From positions 62,001-126,000 of the forward strand of contig CAYOSF010000010.1 of the NCBI GenBank assembly GCA_964406605.1: a stretch of 64,000 nt of DNA, read 5' to 3'. Shown here piece by piece: positions 1 through 8,718 of this stretch. The notes under the pieces are model-generated. The model did no database searches and was not told the origin of the DNA. It worked only from the letters and a program-made list of their open reading frames with translations. How positions within the stretch are numbered: the stretch's first letter is position 1; the number at the start of each line of letters is the position of its first letter. Origin of the DNA: CAYOSF01 sp964406605 (lineage in GTDB: Bacteria > Chloroflexota > Dehalococcoidia > DSTF01 > RBG-16-68-14). Made by a program: the position numbers and the translations under genes.

Positions 1-129
1 CGTCACACCCATCGCCCGTGACGCGGACGCGATCGCCGCAGGCAATGCGTTCTTCGCCACGCTCTACCCGCCGTTCTGCGCGGGCGGGCAATTGCGGTCG
101 GGAGGCTGTGTCCGAACGGGCGCCGCCGG

Positions 130-1929
130 TCAGGCGACCTCTTCCGGCGTGCGGCTCCGGTCCGGCCGCCATTGTCGGTAGAGCGCCGCGTAGTGGCCGT
201 CGAGGGCCACCAGTTCGCCGTGGGGTCCATCCTCGATCACCCTCCCGCCGTCCACGACGAGCACCCGCTCCGCTTGCTCGGCCGTGCTCAGCCGGTGCGC
301 GACGACAATGCTCGTGCGGCCGGACAGCAGCCGCCGCATGGTGGACTCCACCAGCGCCTCCGTCCCTGGATCGAGGCTCGACGTCGCCTCGTCGAGGATG
401 AGCACCGGCGGATCGGCGAGGAACGCCCGGGCCAGGGAGACCAGTTGCTTCTCGCCGGCCGAGAGCCGGGAGCCCCGGTAGCTCACCATCGTGTCGTAGC
501 TCTCAGGCAACGACGCGATGAAGTCGTGCACGCCTAGAGCGTGGCAGGAGCGCATCATGTCCTCTTCGCTCGCCTCCGGTCTGCCGAACAGGATGTTCTC
601 GCGGATCGTGCCGCTGAACAGGAAGCCCTCTTGGGGCACCAGTGTGATCGCCCGGCGAAGGTCGGCGAACCGAAGCTCGCTTAGGTCGCACCCGTCGAGC
701 AGCACGCGGCCGTCGGTCGGGTCGTAGAAGCGCATGACCAGCTTGGCCATCGTGGACTTCCCGGCCCCCGTTGCTCCCACCAGCGCCACTCGCTGCCCCG
801 GCTCGATCGCCACGTTGATGTCGTGCAGCACCGGGGTGTCTGGCGCGTACGCGAAGGTCACCCCTTCCAGGTCGATGCGCCCCTGCACGGGTTGCGGCAG
901 CTCCATCGCTTGCGGGGGCTCGCGCACGTCCGGCTCCACTGCGAGGAGGCCGAAGATCTTGTTCAACGCCGCAAACCCGCTCTGCAGCAGGTCGTAGACC
1001 TGCGAGAGCTGCTGGATCGGCTGGAAGATGAAGTTCAGGTAGAAGATGAAGGCGGCCATCGTGCCGACGCTGACGTTCGCGCCGAAGATCCCGCGGCCGC
1101 CGAAGTACAGGATGATGCCGACGCCGACACCACCCAGCCATTCGATGAAGGGCACGTACATCGATGAGATGCGCACGGTGCGCACATTGGCGGCGAAGTT
1201 CGCCTCGTTGATCTCCCCGAACCGCTCGATGTTGCGCGTCTCGCGCGCGAACGCCTGCACCACCCGCATCCCCGCGAACGACTCCTGCATGTGGATGAGC
1301 ACGTCGGCGATGCGGTCGCGCACGGCCTCGTACGCCCGTTCCGAGTAGGCGCGGAAGATCGCCGTCGCCACCACCAACGGCGGTACTACCACCAGGCTGA
1401 CGAGGGATAGCTGCCAGCTCAAAATGAACAGGATGATGACCGTTCCCACCAGCAGCAGCATCGCCTGGACCACCATGAGGAAGCCGTTGTTCAGCACGTC
1501 GGTCAGCGCCACCATGTCGGCCGTCATCCTGGACACCAGCCGTCCCGAGTTCTCGCCGTCATAGAACGACAGCGACAGCCGCTGGAGGTGCGCGAACAGC
1601 CGTACTCTCAGGTCGCGGATGAATCCCTGTCCCACCCAGGCCACGCTGTACGTGCTGATCCCTTGGAAGACGTACGCGCCCACCGCCAGGATGATGAAGA
1701 TGACCGAAGCCTCGACCAGCGCATGGCCGTTCCCGTCGATCAGGCCAGAGTCGATGGCCCGCTGGATGACGATGGGCCTGGCCAGGGCCGCGCCGGCGAA
1801 GAGGCAGATCGAGACGGTCGCCACCAGGATCATCGGCCAGCGAGGGGCCAGCATTCTCACAGCTCCGCGAAGGCTGTGCGCCGGCGTCGCCCGCCGGCCG
1901 TGCTTCGTCCGCTCCTGATGCGCGTTCAT
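130..1929 (-). CDS. ABC exporter half-transporter, ATPase-competent subunit
   Basis: Fused permease/ATPase of 599 residues, the usual size of an MsbA/LmrA-type half-exporter in the cytoplasmic membrane. Residues about 40-330 form the six-helix transmembrane domain and about 350-590 the nucleotide-binding domain. Visible motifs: Walker A GATGAGKST near residue 386, signature LSAGEKQ near 491, Walker B ILDEATSS near 513 with the catalytic Glu present, and switch His in VVAHRLS near 545. The signature LSAGE departs from LSGGQ. The ATG start overlaps the stop of the upstream partner by 4 bp (ATGA), so the two are translationally coupled and probably form a heterodimer. Substrate cannot be told from sequence; lipid or drug export is the family's usual role. 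Confidence 0.93.
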   Translation of the reverse strand: MNAHQERTKHGRRATPAHSLRGAVRMLAPRWPMILVATVSICLFAGAALARPIVIQRAIDSGLIDGNGHALVEASVIFIILAVGAYVFQGISTYSVAWVGQGFIRDLRVRLFAHLQRLSLSFYDGENSGRLVSRMTADMVALTDVLNNGFLMVVQAMLLLVGTVIILFILSWQLSLVSLVVVPPLVVATAIFRAYSERAYEAVRDRIADVLIHMQESFAGMRVVQAFARETRNIERFGEINEANFAANVRTVRISSMYVPFIEWLGGVGVGIILYFGGRGIFGANVSVGTMAAFIFYLNFIFQPIQQLSQVYDLLQSGFAALNKIFGLLAVEPDVREPPQAMELPQPVQGRIDLEGVTFAYAPDTPVLHDINVAIEPGQRVALVGATGAGKSTMAKLVMRFYDPTDGRVLLDGCDLSELRFADLRRAITLVPQEGFLFSGTIRENILFGRPEASEEDMMRSCHALGVHDFIASLPESYDTMVSYRGSRLSAGEKQLVSLARAFLADPPVLILDEATSSLDPGTEALVESTMRRLLSGRTSIVVAHRLSTAEQAERVLVVDGGRVIEDGPHGELVALDGHYAALYRQWRPDRSRTPEEVA

Positions 1930-3686
1930 GAAGCCAGGGCCACCTGTCCCAGAACTTCCCCGTATCGCGGGCAGCTCAGCGTGAGCTCGGTGTGCGTGCC
2001 CATGTCCACCACCCGTCCCTCGTCGATCAGCACCACCTGGTCCGCCAGCGAGATCGTGGAGAGCCGATGGGAGATGATGATCGTGGTTCGGCCTTCCATG
2101 ACTTGGCGCAGCGCGTTCCTGATCTCTTCCTCCATGCTCGCATCCACGCTCGACGTAGCGTCGTCCAGGATGAGCACTCGCGGCTGCGTCAGGATCGCAC
2201 GGGCAATGGCGATGCGCTGCCGCTGCCCGCCCGACAGCGAGAACCCCTGCTCGCCGATCATCGTGTCGTACCCTTCGGGCGTCCGCTCGATGAACTCCGC
2301 CGCCTGCGCCAGCCGGGCCGCCCGCCGGATCTCCTCGTCACACGTGTCCATACGCCCGTAGGCGATGTTGTTGCGGATAGTGTCCGAGAACAGGAACGTG
2401 TCCTCGAACACGAGACCGACGTTCCGTCTCAGGTCCCGCAGCTTCAGGTCCCGCACGTCTACGCCGTCGATGAGGACTGCTCCCGAGTCGACGTCGTAAA
2501 ACCGGGGCAGCAGCCTGGCGACCGTCGACTTGCCGGACGCTGTCGGTCCCACCAGCGCGACCGCCGTGCCGGCCGGCACCCTGAGGGAGAACCCTCGCAG
2601 CACGGGCTGTCCCGGTCGATACGAGAACGTGACATCGTCGAAGCGGATCTCGCCCTGTCCCTCCGGCAGGGGCATTGCCCGAGGCCGTTGGCGTATCGTC
2701 GGCTCCTCCTTGAGCACGTTCCAAACGCGGGCTGCGGAAGTGAACGCCCGCTGTCCCATCGCCACCAGCTCTCCCAACCCCTGGACCGGCCAGACGAGCA
2801 TATTCAGGAACTGGAAGAAGGCCACGAACTCGCCGGCGCTCACCTGCCCCTCCAGCACCAGCCAGCCGCCATACGAGAGGATTGCGAGCTGTCCGACGGC
2901 TGGCAGCAGGTAGAAGAGCGGTGTGTAGATCGTGCGCAGCCTGGCGACCTCCATCTGGTCTTCGTAGATCTCATCCGCCACGTGGGTCAGCTTGCCGATC
3001 TCATGGCGCTCCCTGCCGAAGGCGCGCACCAGGCGCGCGCCGGCGATGTTCTCCTCCACCACCCCCGTCAGGTCGGCGAGGCCCTGCTGAACCCTGGCCG
3101 TGGCGGGGAACAGACGGTTGAAGAACCGCATGGTGATGATCGTCACGAGAGGATATACGGCCATCGCCAGGAAGGCCAGGACTATGTGGACCCGTAGCAG
3201 CGCGATGAACGCGCCGATCGCCATCAGCAAGAACGCCGTGTTGATGGGGATGTTGACCGTGAGCTGCTGGATCTCGTGGATGTCCGTGCTTGCCCTCGAC
3301 ATGAGCTGGCCGGTCGCCGTCCGGTCGTAGTAGTCGAAGGAGAGGCGATTAACGCGGTTGTAGAGATCGCCGCGCACGTCCGCCTCGATCCGGTGGCTGG
3401 TGCGCATCGCGAAGTACCGGCGCGTCGCCGCCGCACCCCCCTGCACCGCCGCCGCCACTATCACCCCGAGAGACAGCACCAGCAGCAGGTCGAGATCAAC
3501 GGAAGCGCCCTCGCCCACGTCGATCGCGCGGTCGATGGTCGCCCCGATAAGGAGCGGGATGCTGAGCCTCGCTCCCGTCCAGGCAAGCGCGGCGACCAGG
3601 GCGATCCCCAGCCGCAGCCACTGGCGCCGCAAGTGGTAGAGGATCAGCGAGGCGCCGGCGTGTAGGTCGAGCTGCTCTTCGGTCAT
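1926..3686 (-). CDS. ABC exporter half-transporter with degenerate catalytic site
   Basis: Partner half-exporter of 586 residues from the ATG at 3686. A GTG at 3719 is in frame, but its GAGG lies almost against the start codon, so the ATG is preferred. Permease domain about 30-320, ATPase domain about 340-575. Walker A GPTASGKST is near residue 382 and the canonical signature LSGGQRQ near 485. Walker B reads ILDDATSS near 508, so the catalytic Glu is replaced by Asp. Paired with the non-canonical signature of the downstream subunit, this gives one degenerate and one consensus ATP site, the arrangement known from TM287/288 and BmrCD heterodimers. First gene of a two-gene operon. Confidence 0.92.
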   Translation of the reverse strand: MTEEQLDLHAGASLILYHLRRQWLRLGIALVAALAWTGARLSIPLLIGATIDRAIDVGEGASVDLDLLLVLSLGVIVAAAVQGGAAATRRYFAMRTSHRIEADVRGDLYNRVNRLSFDYYDRTATGQLMSRASTDIHEIQQLTVNIPINTAFLLMAIGAFIALLRVHIVLAFLAMAVYPLVTIITMRFFNRLFPATARVQQGLADLTGVVEENIAGARLVRAFGRERHEIGKLTHVADEIYEDQMEVARLRTIYTPLFYLLPAVGQLAILSYGGWLVLEGQVSAGEFVAFFQFLNMLVWPVQGLGELVAMGQRAFTSAARVWNVLKEEPTIRQRPRAMPLPEGQGEIRFDDVTFSYRPGQPVLRGFSLRVPAGTAVALVGPTASGKSTVARLLPRFYDVDSGAVLIDGVDVRDLKLRDLRRNVGLVFEDTFLFSDTIRNNIAYGRMDTCDEEIRRAARLAQAAEFIERTPEGYDTMIGEQGFSLSGGQRQRIAIARAILTQPRVLILDDATSSVDASMEEEIRNALRQVMEGRTTIIISHRLSTISLADQVVLIDEGRVVDMGTHTELTLSCPRYGEVLGQVALAS

Positions 3687-3909
3687 CGCGTCGCGGTTTG
3701 CCGTGCGGGGCGGTAACACCTCAGTCTAGCGAGGGCCGTTCCTTGGCGGAAGCGCGACGGCCCTCTTGACGCCTTGTCCCACCGAACAGCAACGAAGTGA
3801 ACTGTGAGCCCGCTGCCGCCCGGCGACGATTGCCTCGCCCGCTCCCGGCGTGGTTGAGACGGTCGGCCCGCCTACCGTCCTGCTCGTGGTGGCCGAATCC
3901 TGCGGGAGC

Positions 3910-3915
3910 TATAAT
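3910..3915 (+). promoter_or_regulatory. Possible -10 element for the isocitrate-lyase-family gene
   Basis: A perfect TATAAT lies 37 bp upstream of the ATG at 3952. No good -35 hexamer is seen 17 bp upstream (TGGTGG at 3887-3892). Perfect -10 matches are rare in this GC-rich sequence. Confidence 0.35.
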
Positions 3916-3951
3916 CGCCGTGCGTCAGGCACAGGAAGCGAGAGGCGACAG

Positions 3952-4818
3952 ATGACAGAAGCAGGATCGCAGGTTCACCCACTCATCTCCCAGAGCAGGA
4001 TCGTGGTGAGCCCGGGGGTCTACGATGTGCTCTCGGCGAAGATAGCCGAGCGCGTAGGCTTCCGCGGCGTCGTGCTTACGGGCTACGGCGTCGCCGCCAG
4101 CCACCTCGGCGAACCCGATTTCGGCTTGCTCACCCAGACCGAGGTACTGGATGTCGCTCGCCGGGTGACCGCCGCCGTGGAGATCGCGGTCATCGTCGAC
4201 GGTGATACCGGCTACGGCGGACCTCTGAACGTGCAGCACATGGTGCGCGAGCTGATCCGGATGGGCGCGCGGGGCGTCATCCTCGAGGATCAGCGCTGGC
4301 CTAAGAGGTGCGGGCATATGCGGGACAAGCAGGTCATCGATGCCGAGGAGCATGCGGCCAAGCTGCGCGCCGCCTGCGATGCCCGCGGCGATGCCGGCTT
4401 CGTCATCGTGGGCCGGACGGACGCACTGGAGACCCACGGGTTGGACGAGGCCATTCGACGCGCCCTCCTGTACAAGGAGGCCGGTGCCGATGTCCTCTTC
4501 GTGGAGGGGCCGCGGGACCGCGACGAGCTGCGACGCATCGGCCGGGAGCTCCCGGGGCCGCTCGCGGTGAACCTGATCGAAGGGGGACGGACGCCGCTAT
4601 GCTCGCTGGAGGAACTGGCCGAGATGGGCTTCTTCAGCGTTGGCTTCGTGCTGTCCGGGCTCTACGCCGCTGCGAGGGCCCTGGAGCGCACGTACTCGGA
4701 GATCAGGGCTCAAGGCGGAACGGACCGGATCGGGGAATCGCTCATGCCGTTCGGCGAGTTCAACGCCCTGATCGGCCTTGAGGGCCGCTACGCCGCGGAT
4801 GAACGGTATCGGGCTTGA
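3952..4818 (+). CDS. Isocitrate lyase/PEP mutase superfamily enzyme (methylisocitrate-lyase-like)
   Basis: A 288-residue TIM-barrel enzyme that would cleave or form C-C or C-P bonds in a 2-hydroxy- or 2-oxo-acid. The Mg-binding DGDTGYGG is at residues 83-90 and the flexible-loop motif KRCGH at 118-122 with catalytic Cys120. That cysteine separates lyases (PrpB/isocitrate lyase type) from phosphoenolpyruvate mutases. The preceding EDQ is also typical. The ATG at 3952 was chosen because an AGAGGCGA ribosome site precedes it and the N-terminus (HPLISQSRIVVSPGVYD) then matches family starts. No prpC or prpD is nearby, so 2-methylisocitrate, oxaloacetate or a related acid all remain possible substrates. 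Transcribed alone. Confidence 0.85.
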   Translation: MTEAGSQVHPLISQSRIVVSPGVYDVLSAKIAERVGFRGVVLTGYGVAASHLGEPDFGLLTQTEVLDVARRVTAAVEIAVIVDGDTGYGGPLNVQHMVRELIRMGARGVILEDQRWPKRCGHMRDKQVIDAEEHAAKLRAACDARGDAGFVIVGRTDALETHGLDEAIRRALLYKEAGADVLFVEGPRDRDELRRIGRELPGPLAVNLIEGGRTPLCSLEELAEMGFFSVGFVLSGLYAAARALERTYSEIRAQGGTDRIGESLMPFGEFNALIGLEGRYAADERYRA

Positions 4819-4899
4819 CCTTGTCTTACCAGCGTGTTCGACATGCCGCCGCGAGGACCAGTGTCGTGGCCCGCGGTGCGAGGGGGAGGAGAGCAATTA

Positions 4900-6453
4900 A
4901 TGCCATCAAGCTACTGGCAGACTCTGGCGAGCAGAGGGCTTTCGCGGCGACGGCTGCTCAAGACCACCGCTCTTGGTGCCGCGGCCCTTGCCCTGGCTGC
5001 ATGCGGGGAGGCTGGGGATGAAGTGCCTGGGCCAACAGAGACTTCCGCGCCGTCGGGAGGCTTTCTCGGGAGACAGGCAATGATCCCCTCTGAGGACAGG
5101 ATCTACGGCTGGATCGAGCAGGTCTTCGCACAGGGTGTCCGGCGCCCCGGCTACCCGGCCGACCGTTGGGCGGAGCAGTTCTGTCTGGAGCGTTTCCGTG
5201 AGTTCGGCCTGGAGAACGTGCGGACAGAGCCGGTGGAGCTCCTGTCCTGGGAGCCGGGCCGGTGGTCGCTCACCGTACGCAGCGACGCGCCCGGCGATTC
5301 CGAGGAGCTGGATCTGCCCTGCTTCCCGCTGCCCTACTCGGCGCCCGCGGCCGGGCTCGAAGCTCAGCTCATCCCGTTCGATGCCGAGTCGCCGGAGCGG
5401 GCGGTGGGCGGCATCGCTCTCTACAGCGCACCCCTGATGCGCATCCCCTTCTTTCTGGAGGAGAGCGTGGCGGCCTGGTCCTATGATCCGGACTCCACTT
5501 TCGTCGATGCCACGCACGTCGTTCCCTTCGCCATGGAGCGCCAGGCCGTCATGGACTCGCCCATCGCGGCCGGCGCGGTGGGTTTCGTCGGCGTGCTCGA
5601 CGACTATCCGTCGGACTCCTACGAGTACTACGTCCCCTACGACGCCAAGTCCCGGCCCATCCCCGGCGTCTGGGTCAGCGGCAGTAGTGGTGGCCGGCTG
5701 CGGCAGATGCTGGACGCGGGGCCCGTCAGGGCCCGGCTCACGGTGGAGGCCACCAGTGAGACCGTCACCTGCTACAACGTCGTGGGCGAGCTGCCGGGCG
5801 CGGACGACGGTCTCGTCGTCGTCGGCTCTCATCACGACGGCCCCTGGTCCTCGGCGGTCGAGGACGGGTCCGGCATCTCTCTGGTACTGGCCCAGGCCGA
5901 ATACTGGTCCCAGGTGCCCCAAGAGGAGCGGCCGCACCGCCTGCTCTTTCTCCTGAATTCCGGACACATGGCGGGCGGCGCCGGGGCCCGCGCCTTTGTC
6001 GAGGGCCACGCGGCCGAGCTGCCCGGCATCGTCCTGGAGGTGCACCTGGAGCATGCTGCCAACGAATGCGTGGAGGAGAACGGTGAACTGAGGCCCACGG
6101 GGCAGCCGGAGGCCCGCTGGTGGTTCACGAGCCGCATCCCGCACTTGGAGACGGCCGTGCAATCGGCTATCGAGGCCGAGGACCTGCGCCGGTCGCTGAT
6201 CTTGCCGCCCACCGCGTTCGGCTCCAACCCGCCGACCGACGGTGCCGCCTTCCATCGAGCCGGGGTGCCGCTCGTCAGCTTCCTGACGGCGCCGTTCTAC
6301 TTGTTCGATTCGCAGGACACCCTGGACAAGATCCATCGACCCAGCCTGACATCGATCTCCCGCGCCGCCGCCCGGATCATCGAATCCACCGCCGGCACTA
6401 CGGCGAAGGAGATGTGGGAAGCACTCGCCGAGCAGGATGCGGACCTGAACTGA
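4900..6453 (+). CDS. Tat-exported lipoprotein, M28 peptidase-like
   Basis: 517 residues. The N-terminus has a twin-arginine motif SRRRLLK at 15-21, a hydrophobic stretch and a lipobox LAAC with Cys35, so the protein should be folded before export and lipid-anchored outside the membrane. The body resembles M28 aminopeptidases: GSHHDGPW near residue 310 supplies a metal-ligand His/Asp and EDGSG near 325 another Asp. The usual adjacent Glu-Glu of the active site is replaced by a SGHMAGG stretch near residue 350, and the last ligand His in the HxxxDT region reads FDSQDT. Catalysis may therefore be altered. The ATG at 4900 has a strong AGGGGGAGGA site; an upstream in-frame ATG at 4834 lacks one and would bury the signal. 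Confidence 0.82.
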   Translation: MPSSYWQTLASRGLSRRRLLKTTALGAAALALAACGEAGDEVPGPTETSAPSGGFLGRQAMIPSEDRIYGWIEQVFAQGVRRPGYPADRWAEQFCLERFREFGLENVRTEPVELLSWEPGRWSLTVRSDAPGDSEELDLPCFPLPYSAPAAGLEAQLIPFDAESPERAVGGIALYSAPLMRIPFFLEESVAAWSYDPDSTFVDATHVVPFAMERQAVMDSPIAAGAVGFVGVLDDYPSDSYEYYVPYDAKSRPIPGVWVSGSSGGRLRQMLDAGPVRARLTVEATSETVTCYNVVGELPGADDGLVVVGSHHDGPWSSAVEDGSGISLVLAQAEYWSQVPQEERPHRLLFLLNSGHMAGGAGARAFVEGHAAELPGIVLEVHLEHAANECVEENGELRPTGQPEARWWFTSRIPHLETAVQSAIEAEDLRRSLILPPTAFGSNPPTDGAAFHRAGVPLVSFLTAPFYLFDSQDTLDKIHRPSLTSISRAAARIIESTAGTTAKEMWEALAEQDADLN

Positions 6454-6622
6454 GGCGGTATCCCAGACGCCGGAGGGCCGCACAGCTCTTCGGCCTTCAG
6501 TCCGGACCGACGGGCGCGGCCGGCGCCGGCGGGGCAGGTTTCACCTGGTCAGCTTGGGGATCGTCACTGGAGGGCGGACACACGCCATGGGCCGCCATGC
6601 GAAACGCAGCCGGAGAGTCGAC
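6454..6622. other. Intergenic, upstream of riboswitch promoter
   Basis: Non-coding stretch between the lipoprotein gene and the riboswitch promoter. No gene or strong structure seen here. Confidence 0.5.
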
Positions 6623-6651
6623 TTGACGCTGGCTTCTTCCTGTGGTAGCTT
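6623..6651 (+). promoter_or_regulatory. Sigma70-type promoter of the riboswitch transcript
   Basis: TTGACG (6623-6628), a 17-bp spacer, then TAGCTT (6646-6651), with TGTGG before the -10. The expected start, about 6658, is just before the riboswitch aptamer. Confidence 0.6.
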
Positions 6652-6673
6652 GTGGTTAGAGTCATCAAGGTCA

Positions 6674-6785
6674 GCCGCCGAATTCCAGCGAACGGAAGCG
6701 GGCGACCCAGGTCAGTCGGTGAATCCCGCTATTGCGGGTAGGGCAAGCCTTTCAGCCCGAACCGATAGCTAAGCCCGCAGGCGTG
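6674..6785 (+). ncRNA. c-di-AMP riboswitch (ydaO/yuaA leader)
   Basis: The conserved blocks of the ydaO-yuaA aptamer appear in order and spacing: GCGGGCGACCCA, CGGTGAATCCC, GTAGGGC, AGCCCGAACCGATAGCTAA and a closing CGCAGGCG. P1 can form between CGCC at 6676-6679 and GGCG at 6780-6783. The B. subtilis aptamer has the matching strings GGGGACCCA, GGGTGAATC, TAGGGCGAAAGCCCGAATCCGT and AGCTAAC (recalled from the family). It is followed at once by an intrinsic terminator, so c-di-AMP binding should switch expression off. The next gene is a glycerophosphodiester phosphodiesterase starting at 7048, an unusual target for this class. Confidence 0.88.
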
Positions 6786-6792
6786 AGAAAGG

Positions 6793-6823
6793 CCTCACAA
6801 CGGAGTGAGGTTTTCTTCGTCTT
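6793..6823 (+). terminator. Riboswitch-controlled intrinsic terminator
   Basis: Stem CCTCAC (6793-6798) / GTGAGG (6805-6810) with loop AACGGA, followed by TTTTCTTCGTCTT. The 5' arm can instead pair with GTGAG at 6783-6787, which continues from the P1 3' strand. That gives a simple antiterminator/terminator choice set by ligand binding. Confidence 0.82.
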
Positions 6824-7047
6824 AGGGGCCCGCCTGGATGAGCTGGTTTCTCGCTCCCCACCCTCCACCCACACCTGCCGATGTCCCCGTCTCGTCTCGT
6901 CCAGACCGATGGCTGCCGGCACGTGTCGCCGGCCCGGCTCTACGGGCGGGACTGCCTCGCAATAAGCTCACTGTTCTGACGCGCTCCTGGCATGCGCGGA
7001 GTCTTCAGAGGCCGGTTTCCCGCCGGTAGGAATGAGAGGATTCGTTG
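6824..7047 (+). other. 5' leader between terminator and GDPD gene
   Basis: About 220 nt with no convincing gene. Short open frames here (for example 6838-7029) have proline/arginine-rich composition typical of chance frames in GC-rich DNA. It should be untranslated leader of the downstream gene. Confidence 0.5.
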
Positions 7048-8025
7048 ATGCTGAGCACAGGCCAACGCCCGATGGCCGAGCCCGACGCGGTGCCGCACCC
7101 ATCGTCTCTTGTGTCCATCCAACGCCCAGCGGCGGACATCCCGCTTCCAATGCCCCTTGTCGTCTCACACCGGACGAATTCCGGAACGATGCCGGAGAAC
7201 TCTCTGGCAGGGCTGCGGGCGGCGATCGCCGAGGGAGCGACCGGTGTCGAGGTGGACGTGCGAGCGACCGCCGACGGTGTGCTCGTCTTGATGCACGACG
7301 AGCTGCTCGAGCGGACCACGGGCGACAGGCGCCCGGTGACGTTGGTTCGCAGCGGCGAGCTTGGCTCGATCTTGCTCAGAGATCCGCGCACCCGCGAGGA
7401 GGCCGAGCCGGTGCCCACGCTGCGGCAGGCCATCGAAGAGGCGGCCGGAGGAACGTGCCTGGTGATCGATGTGAAGCAGCCCGGCCTGCACACGTCCCTG
7501 CGGTCCCTGCTTGAGGAGTGCGACGCCGGCCCCTGCTGGGTCTGGGCCTCGGACCCCGAAGTGGCGCGGAGTCTTCGTGCTGCGTTGCCGGGCTGGGCCA
7601 TGGTGTCGCGGATCTGCACGCCGGCGGCGATCGACCGGGCTGGCGTGCGCCCGCTGCTCGAGGAAGCGAGTCGATACGAGCTGGACGGGGTACTTCTCGA
7701 GAGCGACTACGTGGAGCATCGCTGGGTGGTTGAAGCGGCCGAGCTCGAGCTTCAGCTCCACAGCGGCGTCACGAATGACGCTTCGCGCATTGCCGAGCTT
7801 ACCCGCATCGGTGTTGAGAGCATCTCGACGGACTTCCCTTCGGTCGCATTGCCGGCCGTCGCCGGGGCTCGCACCTCTATCAAGGATCATGGCGCGGGGC
7901 TCGCTGGGACCGGGTTGGGGACACGCCTGGAGAGCGCACCCGACGGCTCGCTCGACGAGGACGACGCACTGAACCCGGCGGGCCTGCCGGCGGGCCGCCG
8001 GTGGCCCACCATCCCCATCTCGTAG
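7048..8025 (+). CDS. Glycerophosphodiester phosphodiesterase family protein
   Basis: 325 residues, a GDPD TIM barrel that hydrolyses glycerophosphodiesters to glycerol-3-phosphate and an alcohol. Signature residues are present: His41-Arg42, PEN at 49-51, EVD at 68-70 and MHD at 82-84, then ERTTG. The C-terminus has the family pattern IGVESISTDFP. No signal peptide is seen, so it probably acts in the cytoplasm. The ATG at 7048 is preceded by GAGAGGA; a TTG at 7045 and an internal ATG at 7150, just before the His-Arg, are alternatives. It is the first gene after the c-di-AMP riboswitch and is probably controlled by it, which would tie phospholipid-headgroup turnover to c-di-AMP. Confidence 0.88.
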   Translation: MLSTGQRPMAEPDAVPHPSSLVSIQRPAADIPLPMPLVVSHRTNSGTMPENSLAGLRAAIAEGATGVEVDVRATADGVLVLMHDELLERTTGDRRPVTLVRSGELGSILLRDPRTREEAEPVPTLRQAIEEAAGGTCLVIDVKQPGLHTSLRSLLEECDAGPCWVWASDPEVARSLRAALPGWAMVSRICTPAAIDRAGVRPLLEEASRYELDGVLLESDYVEHRWVVEAAELELQLHSGVTNDASRIAELTRIGVESISTDFPSVALPAVAGARTSIKDHGAGLAGTGLGTRLESAPDGSLDEDDALNPAGLPAGRRWPTIPIS

Positions 8026-8029
8026 TCGC

Positions 8030-8050
8030 GGGCGGTCGTCCGGACCGCCC
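8030..8050. terminator. Bidirectional hairpin between convergent genes
   Basis: Stem GGGCGGTC (8030-8037) / GACCGCCC (8043-8050) with loop GTCCG, exactly between the stop of the GDPD gene and the stop of the convergent CoA-transferase gene. There is no clear T-run, so termination is likely but not certain. Confidence 0.55.
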
Positions 8051-8051
8051 T

Positions 8052-8711
8052 CTACAGCTCCATCTCCCGCAGGTCAGGAGAGTGCCGGAGCGTTGGCTCC
8101 GTGTGGGAGGCGACGAGGCCCGGGTCGATGCCGGGCGCAACTTCGGTGAGCAGCAGCCCATCCGGCCGCACCTCGATCACCGCCAGGTCCGTCACGATCA
8201 GGTCGACCACGCCGGGTGCGGTCAGCGGGTACTCACACCGCTCGCGGATGCGAGGCTTGCCCTCGCGCGTCGTGTGCGACATCGCCACGATGAGCCGGCG
8301 GGCTCCGAACGCCAGGTCCATCGCGCCGCCGATGGAGCCACCGCCGCGCTCCGGCAGGTACCAGTTCGCGAGGTCGCCCTTCTCCGACACCTCGAGGCCG
8401 CCCAGCACGGCGACGTCGATGTGGCCGCCGCGGATCATGTCGAACGAGACGGCGCTGTCGAAGAAGCTTGCGCCCGGCACCAGGGTGGCGGGCTGACCGC
8501 CGGCATTGATCAGGTCGGGATCGAAGTCGCTCTCGCTGATGCCCCCGTAGCCTAGGATGCCGTTCTCCGCCTGAAACAGGATCTCCATATCCGGCGGCAG
8601 GAAGTTCGAGACCAGCGTTGGCAGGCCGATGCCCAGGTTCACCGCCATGCCCTCGTGAAGTTCTTTGGCCACCCTGAGCGCGATCAGCTCTCGGCTCAAC
8701 CCCGTCGTCAT
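8052..8711 (-). CDS. 3-oxoacid CoA-transferase-type subunit B
   Basis: 219 residues, class I CoA-transferase beta subunit. The catalytic glutamate motif AENG is at residues 48-51, with Glu49 expected to form the glutamyl-CoA thioester. Other family stretches are NLGIGLPT (25-32) and GGHIDVAVLGG. It moves CoA between succinyl- or acetyl-CoA and an acid such as acetoacetate or 3-oxoadipate. The ATG at 8711 lies 7 bp after the subunit A stop, with GAGGCGAG as ribosome site. It forms the active enzyme with subunit A. Exact acid specificity cannot be read from sequence. Confidence 0.92.
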   Translation of the reverse strand: MTTGLSRELIALRVAKELHEGMAVNLGIGLPTLVSNFLPPDMEILFQAENGILGYGGISESDFDPDLINAGGQPATLVPGASFFDSAVSFDMIRGGHIDVAVLGGLEVSEKGDLANWYLPERGGGSIGGAMDLAFGARRLIVAMSHTTREGKPRIRERCEYPLTAPGVVDLIVTDLAVIEVRPDGLLLTEVAPGIDPGLVASHTEPTLRHSPDLREMEL

Positions 8712-8718
8712 GCTCGCC

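Noticed and set aside
1..181. Open plus-strand frame at the left edge (VTPIARDADAIAAG...) that could be the end of a gene
   Set aside because: It runs into the end of the ABC transporter gene, matches no family I recognise and has the arginine/glycine-rich look of chance frames; too short to support.
4906..6483. 525-codon minus-strand frame opposite the M28-like gene
   Set aside because: Antisense shadow; the plus-strand gene has signal peptide, motifs and ribosome site.
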